From Trichomonas vaginalis G3 (lineage: Eukaryota > Parabasalia > Trichomonadida > Trichomonadidae), in the NCBI RefSeq assembly GCF_026262505.1, contig NC_067206.1:1612001-1676000 (forward strand): a stretch of DNA of 64,000 nucleotides, given 5' to 3'. The notes beneath the pieces were generated by a model. That model was not told the origin of the DNA, made no database searches, and saw nothing but the letters and a program-made list of their open reading frames with translations. Below, in pieces: positions 18,322 to 28,341 of the stretch. Position numbers and translations under genes: made by a program. How positions within the stretch are numbered: the stretch's first letter is position 1; each line of letters opens with the position of its first letter.

Positions 18322-19124
18322 TTACTTACTAATAAAATTTCTTTGTTATGACACTTTCTCCGGTTTATAGGACCTCTCTCATATTCTATCTTGTCATATC
18401 TAAACTCATAGTCATGTATGTCCTCTAACCATCTCATAACGGTTTCCAAACCACTTTTATCGGATGTAAAGTAAAAGCATGGATGGTTATGTAAAACGTC
18501 TAAAGTTTCTAAAGAGTCTCTCAAAGTCCAGTCTACTTGGTATTGAAAATCCCATGTGTTATAGAACGGCGGGTCCACTATAAAGAAAACATTTTCCTTG
18601 TCTTTATATTTTTCATACAACTCTGTCCAATAACATCTCACAAACTCTATACCCTCAATATATTTTTCTATGTCCTCTTTGAAAACATTTGTATAGTTAA
18701 GATATAAAACTTTTGACATAAGTGTTTCAATGTCATGAACTCTTATAGAACCACTATATAATAGTCTAACAGATATACTATCCCAGTCTATATATTCTGC
18801 TTTTTTCAAAACCTCTCTCACAATATTTTTCTTATCTAATGGTATACGTTCCATCTTACCTATAGGTATCTTTTCTTTTAACTCTTTCAATATATTGTTT
18901 GTGTCTGGAATATGTTTGAGACGGTCCATATAGTTGTCGAAGTCATTGCATATAATCTTTGAGTCTGGGAATATTGTATGGCACAAATGGGATATATAGA
19001 AACTTCCACCGAACAAATCTACAAATGTTAGACCATTCGGTAGTTTCTTAAGTTCTCTCAATATAATATCTTTACATTTACTCTTATTTCCAAAGAACGG
19101 TAACGGTGGTTTTGTAAAATTCAT
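18306..19124 (-). CDS. D12-class adenine-N6 DNA methyltransferase (P1)
   Basis: 272 residues, the usual length for Dam/D12-class enzymes. Visible motifs: the N-terminal PPLPFFGNKSKCKDIILREL, motif I FVDLFGGSFYISHL for S-adenosylmethionine binding, the acidic IICNDFDNY, and the catalytic motif IV FFIVDPPFYNTW. The frame is intact. It would methylate adenine N6 in a short DNA target; N6-methyladenine is known to be abundant in trichomonad DNA. Whether this gene contributes, or protects or marks element DNA, is an open question. The T/A-rich leader is at 19,125-19,145. Confidence 0.85.
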   Translation of the reverse strand: MNFTKPPLPFFGNKSKCKDIILRELKKLPNGLTFVDLFGGSFYISHLCHTIFPDSKIICNDFDNYMDRLKHIPDTNNILKELKEKIPIGKMERIPLDKKNIVREVLKKAEYIDWDSISVRLLYSGSIRVHDIETLMSKVLYLNYTNVFKEDIEKYIEGIEFVRCYWTELYEKYKDKENVFFIVDPPFYNTWDFQYQVDWTLRDSLETLDVLHNHPCFYFTSDKSGLETVMRWLEDIHDYEFRYDKIEYERGPINRRKCHNKEILLVSKCGLK

Positions 19125-19129
19125 TTATA

Positions 19130-19386
19130 TATAATAATAAAAATGTTTTTTCCCTGAAAAGTGACAGAAAAGTGACAAGACATGAAAACATATATAATTT
19201 GTGAAAAGCGAAACATTATATAATGTTTTCGACCCAGAAGAAGGCTTCTTCCCAGAAGCAATGGAGGAAGAAGAAGAGTCCTCCGAATTCACACCAGAAG
19301 ACTAACAATTTTCCGAATAAAAACTTCATTTATACTAAACATCTTCAGGGCTAGAGGGCGCAACGCGCCTGGAAGCCCCACTACCT
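19130..19386. repeat. Right terminal region of P1
   Basis: The last 60 bases contain a compact GC-rich palindrome, ggcgcaacgcgcc, and read inward on the minus strand as aggtagtggggcttccaggc. The start AG and the following G-rich run recall the P2 terminus agtagtatatattgcggg. A short acidic reading stretch (FDPEEGFFPEAMEEEEESS) ends at about 19,303; it has no Met start and may be the tail of a lost gene. The left repeat is outside the window. Confidence 0.5.
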
Positions 19387-19590
19387 TTTTTTTTTTTTTT
19401 TTTAAATTAAATGTCAAAAAATATACAAATATTAGCTATACTTTCAAACAGTTGCATGTTTAATTCAAATAATATTACAAAATAAATTGAGGTGTATGAC
19501 AAAAAAACTATTTTTCTAACGTTTGATTTTGCCTTAATGATGGAATTTAACTACTAGAAATATGTACACACTTTTTTTAGCATCCGATAA
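19387..19590. other. Host spacer with poly-T tract
   Basis: A run of about 18 T starts at 19,386, next to the P1 end, followed by A+T-rich host sequence up to the 3' end of the kinase gene. The poly-T is at the element junction, so it is probably the target site. No gene was seen. Confidence 0.6.
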
Positions 19591-20571
19591 TCAATTGTCA
19601 TCTAAAATAAATGAGTCATTCAAGACAGTGTCAGTTGATTTACATCTCACTTTCCTGAGTTTGCTAAAAGATTTAACTTTATTTATAATTGATTGTTGCA
19701 TTAAAAGTGAATCTCTATGAGCGTAATTTGCTATTCTAGGTTTTAGTATCGGATCATGTTTTGTTGATAAAGTTCTCGCCCTTGGAATATCTCTGGATGA
19801 AAAATAAGGCATCTCTAGAATTTGATCAATAGTTGGTCTTTTGGTTGCATCAATCGTAAGACAACGAGAAATTATCTGTTTTATAAGTGGATCTGTAATT
19901 TTTTGGCTTGAATACTGCCCTCTTTCGATTATATAATTTAATTGATCTTTTGAATTAGAATAAAAAGGAAAATCGCCTGTAATAAGGAAATACAATGTGA
20001 TTCCCAATGCCCATATGTCTGATTGCATAGGATTATGCTCCTTTTGTTGAATAATTTCTGGTGCCATAAATAAAGGCGTACCTTTACTGTCGTTACAAGT
20101 AGAATTTGTATCGAATTTACGTGAAAGCCCAAAATCACTGATTTTAATGCGATCGTATTTATCAATTAAGAAATTAGAAGGTTTTATATCCCGATGAGCA
20201 ATATGTCTGTCATGGCATGCCTTAATTGAAGTTACAACTCATTGAATGTGTTTATATATAATTGCTTCGGATACAACTGGATGATTTTTAATGTAATTTT
20301 CCAAGTCATCAGGACAATATTCCATTAATAAGTAAATCGAACCATTAAATTTGAAATATTTATATAAACTTACAATTTTTTGATCATCAATTTCTATTAG
20401 ACACTGAAGTTCTGATTCTTCAAAATGACATTCTGGGACTTTTTTAAGAGCGAAATATGTGCGATATTGAATATGAAATACATAAAATACTGTTGCGTAT
20501 CCACCTTTAGCAATAATATCTAAGCAAATTAATTTTTGCTTCAGGAAGAATGAAGATCCTTTATCATCCAT
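19591..20571 (-). pseudogene. Host protein kinase (CAMK-like), one internal stop
   Basis: A complete Ser/Thr kinase domain: Gly-rich loop AKGGYATVF, Lys in YFALKKV, hinge LLMEYCPDDLENY, catalytic IAHRDIKPSNFL, metal-binding ISDFGLSRK, activation-segment end LFMAPEII, and DIWALGITLYFLITGDFPFY. The order and the ALKK/GLSRK style fit CAMK/AMPK-like kinases. A single in-frame TGA at 20,239-20,241, after IYKHIQ and before VVTSIKACHDRH, splits an otherwise open 326-codon frame. All catalytic residues remain, so the stop is recent or a sequence error. An initiator-like TCATTCA lies 10 bases before the ATG. The C-terminal 80 residues are a Ser/Lys-rich tail. Confidence 0.85.
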
Positions 20572-20580
20572 TTTTGTATT

Positions 20581-20587
20581 TGAATGA
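20581..20587 (-). promoter_or_regulatory. Initiator-like TCATTCA before the kinase gene
   Basis: On the minus strand TCATTCA sits 10 bases before the kinase ATG. Trichomonad genes usually begin transcription at an initiator TCA-pyrimidine-T-A/T close to the start codon, so this fits. The same heptamer precedes the Rap/Ran-GAP start. Confidence 0.5.
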
Positions 20588-20903
20588 ATTCATACAAAAA
20601 ATTCTATATTAAAAATAAATAATGATAACAATCAAATAAAAAGGAAAATTTTCTTAATTATTTGCTAACAAATTTCAACGATTCAATTTGAATTCTAAGA
20701 TATAAAATCTGGGACATTAATGTTATTGCTTGATTTGATTGTTAAATAATAATTATTCTTTATTACAAAGATTCAATATAACCGCAATTTTTTGTGAAAT
20801 CGAAATGGATGCATATATACTGAAGCTTGTTAGAGCTATTCAATTTGACTTAAATTTTTTTAGGGAGTAATAATTTTTAAAAGGGAGACTTTTTTTTAGG
20901 TAA
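20588..20903. other. Divergent host intergenic region
   Basis: A+T-rich spacer between the divergent kinase and membrane-protein genes. It holds only short A/T tracts; no gene or repeat structure was seen. Both promoters must lie here. Confidence 0.6.
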
Positions 20904-21701
20904 ATGATTATTTTTGAGTACGACCTAGATTCCAAGACAGCGAAATTAATGGCATTATTATTCCCTGTATTGGTTATAGTATCTTCAATTATCAGCTATT
21001 ACTTTATCAGCTGCAATCAAATTCTCTCTCTCCGTTTTTCGAATGTTAAATATATTGTTCCAATTCTTTTCAATATTTTTACAGAACGTGAAATCCCAAA
21101 TTTGCTTGTAAACCCACTACTTTGCTTGGTTTTATTTACATTATTAGCGAAAAAATGGCCAACTTCAAAAATATTTATTTTTACGATTGTTACTGCAATA
21201 ATTTGTAATTTCAGCGCATTTCTTGTTTTCGAATTCTTCTTCTTCATACCAAAATTTCACAATTGTTTTGTTTCTGGTTCAATGTCAATAGTTGTTAGCC
21301 TTTCAATAGCTATTTGCTATGCATACAAGCAAGATGAATCCATAAGGTTTATAACGTTTATCTTGAGTCCTTCAAAAATTTTCGGAATTATTTTGGTCTG
21401 GTCTTTTGCATGCTTTAGATGGCCACCAATTGCCACTATTTCAGCATCAATATCTTGTGTTGTATCATTCATAATATTGAAGCAATTTCATCTTTATCTA
21501 AAACTCCCTCCGAATGATCTATTTTCATATCAATCTTTGAATCCTCTTCCAAGAAGTGAAGAACCAGAACAAAAGCTTTCAATTTATGAAACACTACAGA
21601 ATTCTCAAACCCCTGAATTATCAGAAGTAGAACAAAGTAGACGTCTTAGAGCACTGCGTGCCATTGAAGAGCGTCTTGAAAGCCTTCAATCCAAGAAATA
21701 A
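20904..21701 (+). CDS. TMEM115/DUF1751-like multi-pass membrane protein
   Basis: 265 residues with five to six hydrophobic segments. The layout matches the TMEM115 family of rhomboid-fold Golgi proteins: the conserved IFTEREIPNLL element after the second segment, W in AKKWPTSKIF, then FLVFEFFFF, the SGSMSIVVSLSIAICYAYKQ segment, and a C-terminal cytoplasmic tail with RRLRALRAIEERLESL. In TMEM115 a similar RRALALKALxxRL tail is present. The family acts in Golgi trafficking. The frame is intact and reads away from the kinase. Alternative: a derlin/rhomboid-like pseudoprotease of another subfamily. Confidence 0.6.
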   Translation: MIIFEYDLDSKTAKLMALLFPVLVIVSSIISYYFISCNQILSLRFSNVKYIVPILFNIFTEREIPNLLVNPLLCLVLFTLLAKKWPTSKIFIFTIVTAIICNFSAFLVFEFFFFIPKFHNCFVSGSMSIVVSLSIAICYAYKQDESIRFITFILSPSKIFGIILVWSFACFRWPPIATISASISCVVSFIILKQFHLYLKLPPNDLFSYQSLNPLPRSEEPEQKLSIYETLQNSQTPELSEVEQSRRLRALRAIEERLESLQSKK

Positions 21702-21845
21702 TTCTTTAATTGTTATTGTATTTAGTAGTAAATAAAATTTGTAAATTATTTTTCTTTATTGTGAAGTTTTAGAGCATATTACTCTGCTTTATTAGGATTT
21801 TTTCAATAAAAAAATAATTATAAATAAAATATAACACAAACAAAT
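21702..21845. other. Short convergent spacer
   Basis: Convergent 3' ends of the TMEM115-like and Rap/Ran-GAP genes. The sequence has taaa-type poly(A) signals on both strands (agtaaataaaatttg and the reverse near 21,820). No other feature was seen. Confidence 0.5.
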
Positions 21846-24800
21846 TTATTTCGTTCTGTAGAATTGCAAAATTGTATATTTGAGGAGGAAAGGCAAATTT
21901 CTTCTAGAAACGATTTGCCATAATAAAAGTGGTCCATTTTTATAATTATTTTTTGCCCTCATTTTTACTTTGAAGAAATTATTCTCCAGTGGTCTAATAT
22001 ATATTTCAATTTTGTTTTGTGTCCACATTGAATAGACTTGACTATATCCCTGGGGTGTATCATCCCAAATAATCATGAATTGGCTTACTGACTGAGATCC
22101 ATGAATGAACTGGAATGCTGTTCTTGGCTTTCATCACAAGTTATCTCAACACTTTTCTCGAAGAATTTCACTTTTCCAAGAGATTTCAAGAAGGAAATGA
22201 AATCAGGAGAGAACTTGGAGACGTCAGCTGCTTTGTCAAATTTATCCGAGTTGACATACAAAATATTTGCCTTACAAGTAGTTTTCAAATTCCTACTGAA
22301 AATCTTTTTCATCGATGGTGCAAAAAGCTGTATATCATCAGCAACCTGGAACTCTTTGTGTGCGAAATCATTCATCATGTCTACAAGGATTCCAATTGGT
22401 TTAGCCGGTGTCAGTATTCCCCAAGATTCGTTCAGTAAATCTGCCTGTTTCTTGCAGCATTTCCTATCAAAAGGAAGTAATTTGCAATTTGATTCAAAGT
22501 CGATGCAGTATTTAGAGGAACCAGTGATATTAGAAGACGAAATTTGAATGATGCCATTTCGTCTTCTAAACCATAAGTAAGGATCTCCACCTCTGACAAG
22601 TAAGAAGTCTTGATCGTCATCAAAATTAATGTTTGCGCATTTCTTTTTGTAATTATTTATAAAGAAAGCGTATTCTTCGTTCCTTTTCTGTCTATCTCTG
22701 TCTTGTGAGAATTGATGATCAAAGAAACGAAGGATTATTGGCATAAATTTTGTTTTTTCCTGAATTTTGAATAAAATATCAACAAGTAACTCACATGAGA
22801 ATATAAAATTCGCTTCTTTGTTTCCAATTGAAACTAAACAATTGATGTAAACTGCAGCCAAATGCTCTGATGTTTCGTTAACCTTGTTGAAAAACGGAGG
22901 GAAAATAGTAAGAAATGTTCTGGGTATTTCTGGGAGTTCATTGATTCCTTCCAAATATTTTTCGAAAATTGTAATTAATTCAACACCAAATGGTAGTTTT
23001 TCAGAAGAATTGAAAAAGCTGACAAATATTTGAGAAATCATTGAATCAACAACTTTAATATTTTCTTTTCCTCTGAACTTTTCTATGATCATTTTTATTG
23101 AGGCTATGAGACTTGAGTATGGATTGAGGGGCATCTTGTATGATGAAGACTGAATTACTTGGAAGCAAGATGCAATGAAATCTACGTATTGGTAAATATC
23201 ATGAGAAAGAGCTTTGTGCGGTAGTCTGACAAAATTTGATATGAGTGCATGGAAAATGGCAAAAGAAAATGGTTTTGCTTCCAAAAAGTATTTTGTTGCG
23301 AGGAAGAAACTTTTTATAAAGAACTCTTCATCGGAATCTGTTGTTGCAATAAACAAAGCTTGCACAAAATTCATTGCAAGTTGTTTACTTATTCCATGAC
23401 TTAGCATATCAGATAACATAATATCAGATGAAGTTACAAGGGAGTAATATCTATTATCCAGCTGGCCATCTTTGATATGATCAATCATTCTTCTCAAAAG
23501 ATGACTGGAGAGGAATGAGCAGTCAATTCTGTATCCAACGAAATTTGCCATTTGGAAAAATGCTCGAGAAAAAGAAGGAAGTATCAAATAGTCTGCAATT
23601 TGATTAAACTTGTCTATAAAGCATAATAAGAATCTCTCTGAGTTTGCTTTGTTTCTGGTGTTAGGTTTAATAAATAAAAATGGGAAGTCCTTGTTGAAAG
23701 AATGAAGCTGTGACATGCAGTCGATGTTGCTGATAATGCATTTCAGAGCAAATAGAACTGGGTTTTCATTGGCCATCTCTAAGTGATTGGGGAATTGTTC
23801 CAAGGAAATGATGGATCGCATGAATGTAACGCAGTAAAATATAGAAAAGTGATTGAGAAGCGCCGTCATCCTTCGCTTGTCCTCCTTCTTAGTGAAGATG
23901 TTTAGAATCGTTTCATAGAATTTTGATAAATATAATTCTTCCATGTAGTAAAAGTCGGCAATGAGAGTTAGATAGATGCTGCAGAGAGGAATAATGATGT
24001 AACTGTTTTGACATGAGTTAATGAAGGAAATAAGCTTCATAAGGATTGAACTAGAATTAGAAATCTCAATTATGCATTTTATCGTCATTCTGAGATGTAA
24101 CATAATTTCTTTGAATTGCTTTGATGAAGGAGTGAACTTGGGAATGAGATTGGCATATATTGAAAGGAGTTCATAAGGAAGATTTTCGCTGTCGGTCAGA
24201 GATAAGATGTATTTGTACTTTTCATGCGTAGTTTGGGTCTCCTCGAGGAATCCGGTAGTAAGAACGGAAAAGGATTCGTTTGTTTTATCTTCATTCTGAA
24301 AAGATATATATCGGCTAGGAAAATTTCCAATTATGTAGTCGAAAATCAAATTTTCTACGGGAATGTATTGGTCTTGGAATGAAATTTGAGAATTATTTGA
24401 TATGGAAGTCAGAATAATTACAAAGCTTTCATAAAGAGTCCGAGAATTAAATGATATGATATGGAGTGGCGTAATGTTTCCTTTAGTGAATTCTATATAC
24501 ATATTTCTTATGATGGCATCCGCAATTATATTTGATTCCGAAGCGTTCATTAGAGATTGCCTTAGCTCATAATAGAAATTTTCAAGAACTATAGACCAAA
24601 GCTGGAATGTAAAATATCATTAACTGTGGCTTTTTCTGGAGTTCCAATGTTTAATTTTTGATTTTCTAGTCCATAAAAGTAGAAGTGAAAAAATGTAGCC
24701 CAATCTTTTACTTTTCCGAAAAAAAGATTGTTAAGTATAATAGTAAGAGCTGATTTAAAAGTTTTCCTTCTGAGCTGTTGATCATTGTATGGATTAATTA

Positions 24801-24918
24801 GTGTTGTGTGAATAGCAATTATTTCTTTTGATAATTTATTATATATTTCCGGGTATTTGGATGATAAATCTGAGATAAATTCAAGATATGAAATGAATGA
24901 TTGCTTAAGAGATGAAAA
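21846..24918 (-). pseudogene. Rap/Ran-GAP domain protein, 3' part (split by P2)
   Basis: About 1,020 codons of a host gene read from 24,918 down to 21,846. Most of it is a long helical region (for example MLHLRMTIKCIIEISNSS). The C-terminus has the Rap/Ran-GAP signature: MIIWDDTPQGYSQVYSMW, IEIYIRPLENNFFKVKMRAK, then GPLLLWQIVSRRNLPFLLKY. This domain stimulates GTP hydrolysis by Rap- or Ral-like GTPases through a catalytic Asn, which is not clearly identified here. Two frameshifts are visible, one near 24,600 (between DILHS and QLWSIVLENFYYEL) and one near 22,090, just before the GAP signature. The first 47 codons are at 41,625-41,765 beyond P2. Such long GAP genes are numerous in trichomonads. 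Confidence 0.75.
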
Positions 24919-24924
24919 TATTTT
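24919..24924. repeat. Target-site duplication of P2 (tatttt), left copy
   Basis: tatttt directly abuts the left inverted repeat; the identical hexamer abuts the right repeat at 41,625-41,630. Six bases is the usual Polinton duplication. Confidence 0.85.
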
Positions 24925-25318
24925 AGTAGTATATATTGCGGGTTTTGTGACTTTTTTTGTAAACGTAAGAATTCATACAATATCGAGCGATTTTGTATCA
25001 TTTTTTTTAACATATGAAGTAAAAAATGTATGATTCTTACGGTTTTTATTCTTACGTTTTTGAATAAATCAAGATTTAAAAAATTTTCAAAATTGTAAGA
25101 CATTTACACTAAACCCATACATAATGAAATAAAAAAAATAAAAAAATAAAAAAATAAACTTTAAAAATTCATGTCTTACATTTTTGAATAATTTATTTTT
25201 TTTAATTTGTATGAAAATGAGTGGATCAAGATTCGTAACCGTCAATCAATTAATGGATGCTCTTTCACCAATTCTTGAAAATGTTAAACAAGTAGATGTT
25301 TATTTCGATGATTATGTA
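24925..25318 (+). repeat. P2 left terminal inverted repeat
   Basis: Starts agtagtatatattgcgggtt and matches the reverse complement of 41,229-41,624 apart from a few length changes in A-runs. It includes the leader and first ~34 codons of the gene at 25,217, so a start of that gene is present at both ends of the element. Confidence 0.9.
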
Positions 25319-25726
25319 GAAAGTTTATATTATAAAGGTAAGTTTAATATTAAACCTATTGCTTTTGCATTTGATAATAAATTAATTGAAAATGCAAAAA
25401 TTTGGGAATTAATTCCAGATATTGAATATATAACAAATATTAATGATAAATGGTTTAAACGAATTTCAACCACAAAAGTTCTTTGTAAATTAATGATCAA
25501 AACTGAGGAAAAAGAATTTAACGGGTTTAAATATCATCCAAATAAAGTTTCAGAACTAGAAAATGAAAAACTTCAGAAAAAATTAAACGATAGACTTTCA
25601 AATGATCGTATTGAAAAAATAAATAAACTAGCAGAAGTTGCATTTAATAATGAAATATTTGATGAATATAACCTTGAACTCAGTGATGGCTTTAAGGACC
25701 CGGGCTCAACGAGTCATGATTTATGA
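25217..25726 (+). CDS. Small conserved protein, possible ssDNA-binding protein (P2)
   Basis: About 169 residues from MSGSRFVTVNQLMDAL; the Met chosen is the last of three close in-frame ATGs and matches the start in P1. It shares the pattern F-v-t-v-x-x-l-m, VDVYFDDYVES, NIKPIAFAFDNK with the proteins at 2,289 and 50,608. The end is less acidic than in the relatives. Its 5' part lies inside the inverted repeat. Family membership is supported by aligned landmarks; the binding function is inferred. Confidence 0.5.
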   Translation: MSGSRFVTVNQLMDALSPILENVKQVDVYFDDYVESLYYKGKFNIKPIAFAFDNKLIENAKIWELIPDIEYITNINDKWFKRISTTKVLCKLMIKTEEKEFNGFKYHPNKVSELENEKLQKKLNDRLSNDRIEKINKLAEVAFNNEIFDEYNLELSDGFKDPGSTSHDL

Positions 25727-26074
25727 AATCAATATTTGATTTATTCTCTTCAATAATTTCTATTCTTTTTGTTAAATCATCAATTTTCATTAATGAGGTG
25801 ATTCTTGATTGAGGAATAGATTTCAAACTAACCACTCCTTTTATTTTTGAAATTTTGAATCCATCAACTTTAAACATTTTATTCAATTTACATGTTGTCA
25901 ATTCTTCAAATAATTTTTTATTATTAGCATAATAGTCATTAAATTCTTCAACAGATGAAAAAATTTTTATTTCAGTAATTGGTTTAACAACGTTTATTTT
26001 TTGTTGAACATTTTCACTTTCATTTATTTCTTCCTCCTCTGTTTTTTATTTTTAAAATCGGTTTCATTTATCAT
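25692..26074 (-). CDS. Hypothetical coiled-coil protein (P2)
   Basis: A minus-strand gene opening MINETDFKNK, with VVKPITEIKIFSSVEEFNDY, KLFEELTTCKLNKMFKVDGF and the end MKIDDLTKRIEIIEENKSNI. Helix-rich and charged. It overlaps the 3' end of the preceding plus-strand gene by about 35 bases. It is broken. No family was recognised. Confidence 0.4.
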
Positions 26075-26133
26075 TAAATAAAAATTAGAATATAAGTGAT
26101 GAAATATATTTTTTAATTAATATTAAATCAGAA

Positions 26134-26400
26134 ATGGCGGCAGGATTCTTTAAAAAATTATGGGATGGAATTAAGAAAGCTGCAGGTTGGGTTTATAAAA
26201 AGGTTATTAAACCTGTTGCAAACTTTTTGGCACCAGTAGCGAAAACGGCAGGAACTATCATAGGTGGAGTATTAGGTACTAAAGCAGGTAATCCGGCGAT
26301 GGGAGCACAAGCAGGTAACGCAATTGGTGGAATTGCTGAAGGAATACTTAATAAAATAGGGGTAAATAGTGGAAAAATAAATAAATATTATTTTTATCTT
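26134..26400 (+). CDS. Small amphipathic virion-like protein MAAGFFKKLWDGI (P2)
   Basis: The first ~85 residues are MAAGFFKKLWDGIKKAAGWV, then VIKPVANFLAPVAKTAGTII and a Gly/Ala-rich transmembrane-like part GGVLGTKAGNPAMGAQAGNA. The frame continues to 26,496, but the part after NKIGVNSGK reads into the opposite gene and is doubtful. Its first 11 residues are the same as those of the convergent gene at 26,399-26,608. The amphipathic helix followed by a Gly-rich hydrophobic region suggests a membrane-active internal virion protein, by analogy only. Confidence 0.6.
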
Positions 26401-26608
26401 AGTATGGTTGTAGTCTTTGATAAACTTTTTCTCCTTTATTTAATATTTCTCTTATTGGGGCAGCTTTTGGTGTTATTGATTCAGCAACGTCACTAATTGC
26501 TTCTTTATTCTTAAATATCCAATTTGCTCCTTTCTTCATTGTTTCCCAAACTTTATGCGCTCCTCTTTTTACTTTATCCCACAGTTTCTTAAAGAATCCT
26601 GCAGCCAT
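26399..26608 (-). CDS. Small amphipathic virion-like protein MAAGFFKKLWDKV (P2)
   Basis: An intact 69-residue frame: MAAGFFKKLWDKVKRGAHKV, MKKGANWIFKNKEAISDVAE, ending KGEKVYQRLQPY. It has the same first 11 residues as the convergent gene at 26,134 but then diverges, so the pair is an inverted duplication with one conserved end. It lies just before the major capsid gene. Basic, amphipathic; no family was recognised. Confidence 0.6.
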   Translation of the reverse strand: MAAGFFKKLWDKVKRGAHKVWETMKKGANWIFKNKEAISDVAESITPKAAPIREILNKGEKVYQRLQPY

Positions 26609-26677
26609 AGTTGATTATTTCATTAAAATTAAAAATTCATTTTCATCTTTTAATTTTGATTTTTTATTTAATAATAA

Positions 26678-28317
26678 ATGACGACTAACTATTTGGTGCC
26701 AAACACTAAACCAATTAATGGAAATGTGTTTCATTCATTCGAAAAGATAAATGAAATATTCGCAAAGAATGACGGAAGAAGATATTATAGAGAACTTGAA
26801 AGTTCATGCTATGACTCTGATGCTCCATATTTTGATGATAAACAAACTCATTTAAGAATTACAAATCCGGCTCATGATGTGAACCAATTAGGTGACACAT
26901 ATATTAAACGCAAAGTTAAAGCAACTCTAGTTTCAAATAAAGCTTTCACATGTGATGCCGCTTTTAAATGCATGCGTTTATTCGTTGGTTACAAATCATC
27001 AAATCAAAGCTTTAAACAATTAGAAGTAGAAACCGAAAGAGGTGATGCCGGTTATCTTCAGATGGATTGCGCCCGTGAATCTTTCGCATTTGCAACATAT
27101 AAACCAAAATCAGAAAGGAAAGTTAAAAAGTTTGTTCATTCGTTATATAATAATGTTCAAAAATATGATAACTCAGTATGTGGTAAATATATTGACCCTT
27201 CAGAAGTTTTCAAGAAAGCAAATGAAGAAGTTGATATCACTTTTGATATGATTATTCCGGTAAATGATTTGTTAGCATTTCAGGCGTTCGATGATTATCC
27301 TAAATCATTTGGTGAAATCATTCTTAAATATTATGTTTTCAGGGATACTTTAGTATTTTGTCAGGTTGACCCGTTAAGAGTTGCTGATTTACAAAATTAC
27401 GTTTATGAAAAGATAACTGATGAAAATTATGAAAAGATTATGAATCATGTTTATAAATATGATCGCAAATTCCAACAAATCGGACTTCCTGCCAAATTAA
27501 TTACAAGCTTAGCCGCTACATCTGCTGACGCAACAGTTGATGACGTTATTATTTCATGCACAAAGATGGAAGTTTTAGAGGATAAATGCATTACACCAGG
27601 ATACGGTTTAATTGAAGAATCAGTTAAAGCAATACCACGTTTATTCAGTAAGGAAGATCCATTCATGATTCCAGCTCAACATATTGACGTTCGTTCACTA
27701 AATGGAGGTTGCATCACTCCTGAAGGTATAGCTCAGATTTCTCATACGCTCTTCATAATGTTACAGATGTTGTGTTAGCATTTCCGAAGAATGCAATGCA
27801 AAGAACAGTTTTAGAAAATCCAATGCTTCGAGGTCTTCAGGTCACTATAGATTCCAGAAACTTCCCCGATCAAGCGATGACCACAGTGGGTGACATATTC
27901 TTTACACGTATGCTTCAAGCTTCTGATTTAGATGGAGTGAATGAATGCACGGAAGAATACGAGGACTCATTAACTAGACCACTGAATGATGATAATGGCA
28001 CGCCATTAGCTAGAACATGGAAAGACCAAACTTCATTCTTATGCACTATTCCAGTTCAACGTGATGGAGCGGGTATATTCTTTGATGGATTAGAAACTTT
28101 CAACTCACAAGTTACAGTACAAGTGAAAGCTTATCCAATCATTCAGGGTGTAAATGACACTTACTGTTCAAAGGTGACAAATCCTCCTCAGGTTTGGTTT
28201 ACTAGGACTACGTATTGGACATGGACACCGGATGAAGGTTTGAAATATCATCCAACAGGTACACCACCACAGTATAGAAGTTCATATGATGAAATATTGA
28301 TGAATAGAAATGTTTAA
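26678..28317 (+). CDS. Major capsid protein, double jelly-roll type (P2)
   Basis: About 545 residues, the size of Polinton capsid proteins. It begins MTTNYLVPNTKPINGNVFHS. Beta-rich segments include KYYVFRDTLVFCQVDPLRV-like strands, and the C-terminal half contains TWKDQTSFLCTIPVQRDGAG, TVQVKAYPIIQGV and RTTYWTWTPDEGLKYHP. The region W-x(5)-SFLC-x-IP corresponds to WDSYDNTHFLCGFP in the P3 gene at 56,671. It is followed within 25 bases by the packaging ATPase. Assignment rests on length, position and similarity between elements. It is broken. Confidence 0.7.
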
Positions 28318-28341
28318 AATTATAAATTTATTTTTGATTAA

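Larger units (their letters stand above)
1..19386. mobile_element. Polinton/Maverick P1 (left end outside window)
   Basis: This stretch carries the hallmark Polinton gene set: penton-like capsid protein, D5-like SF3 helicase, A32/FtsK-like packaging ATPase, rve integrase remnant, phage-like fibre and small virion proteins. Major capsid and polymerase B genes are not in the visible part and would be expected to the left. The right end appears to be near 19,386, where the sequence reads out as ...CCCCACTACCT before a poly-T tract; read inward on the other strand it starts AG, as Polintons do. The element is broken, with roughly a dozen or more interruptions over its genes. Without the left end, neither terminal repeat nor target duplication can be tested. 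Confidence 0.85.

Noticed and set aside
19222-19353. Small basic frame MFSTQKKASSQKQWRKKKSP at the P1 end
   Set aside because: Low complexity and overlapped by an acidic reading in another frame; neither can be supported as a gene.
19386-19403. Poly-T as the tail of a non-LTR retrotransposon
   Set aside because: No reverse transcriptase or duplicated target was seen; it adjoins the Polinton end and fits a target-site tract.
22101-22547. Plus-strand frames opposite the Rap/Ran-GAP gene
   Set aside because: Shadows of the minus-strand coding sequence; the GAP signature is on the minus strand.
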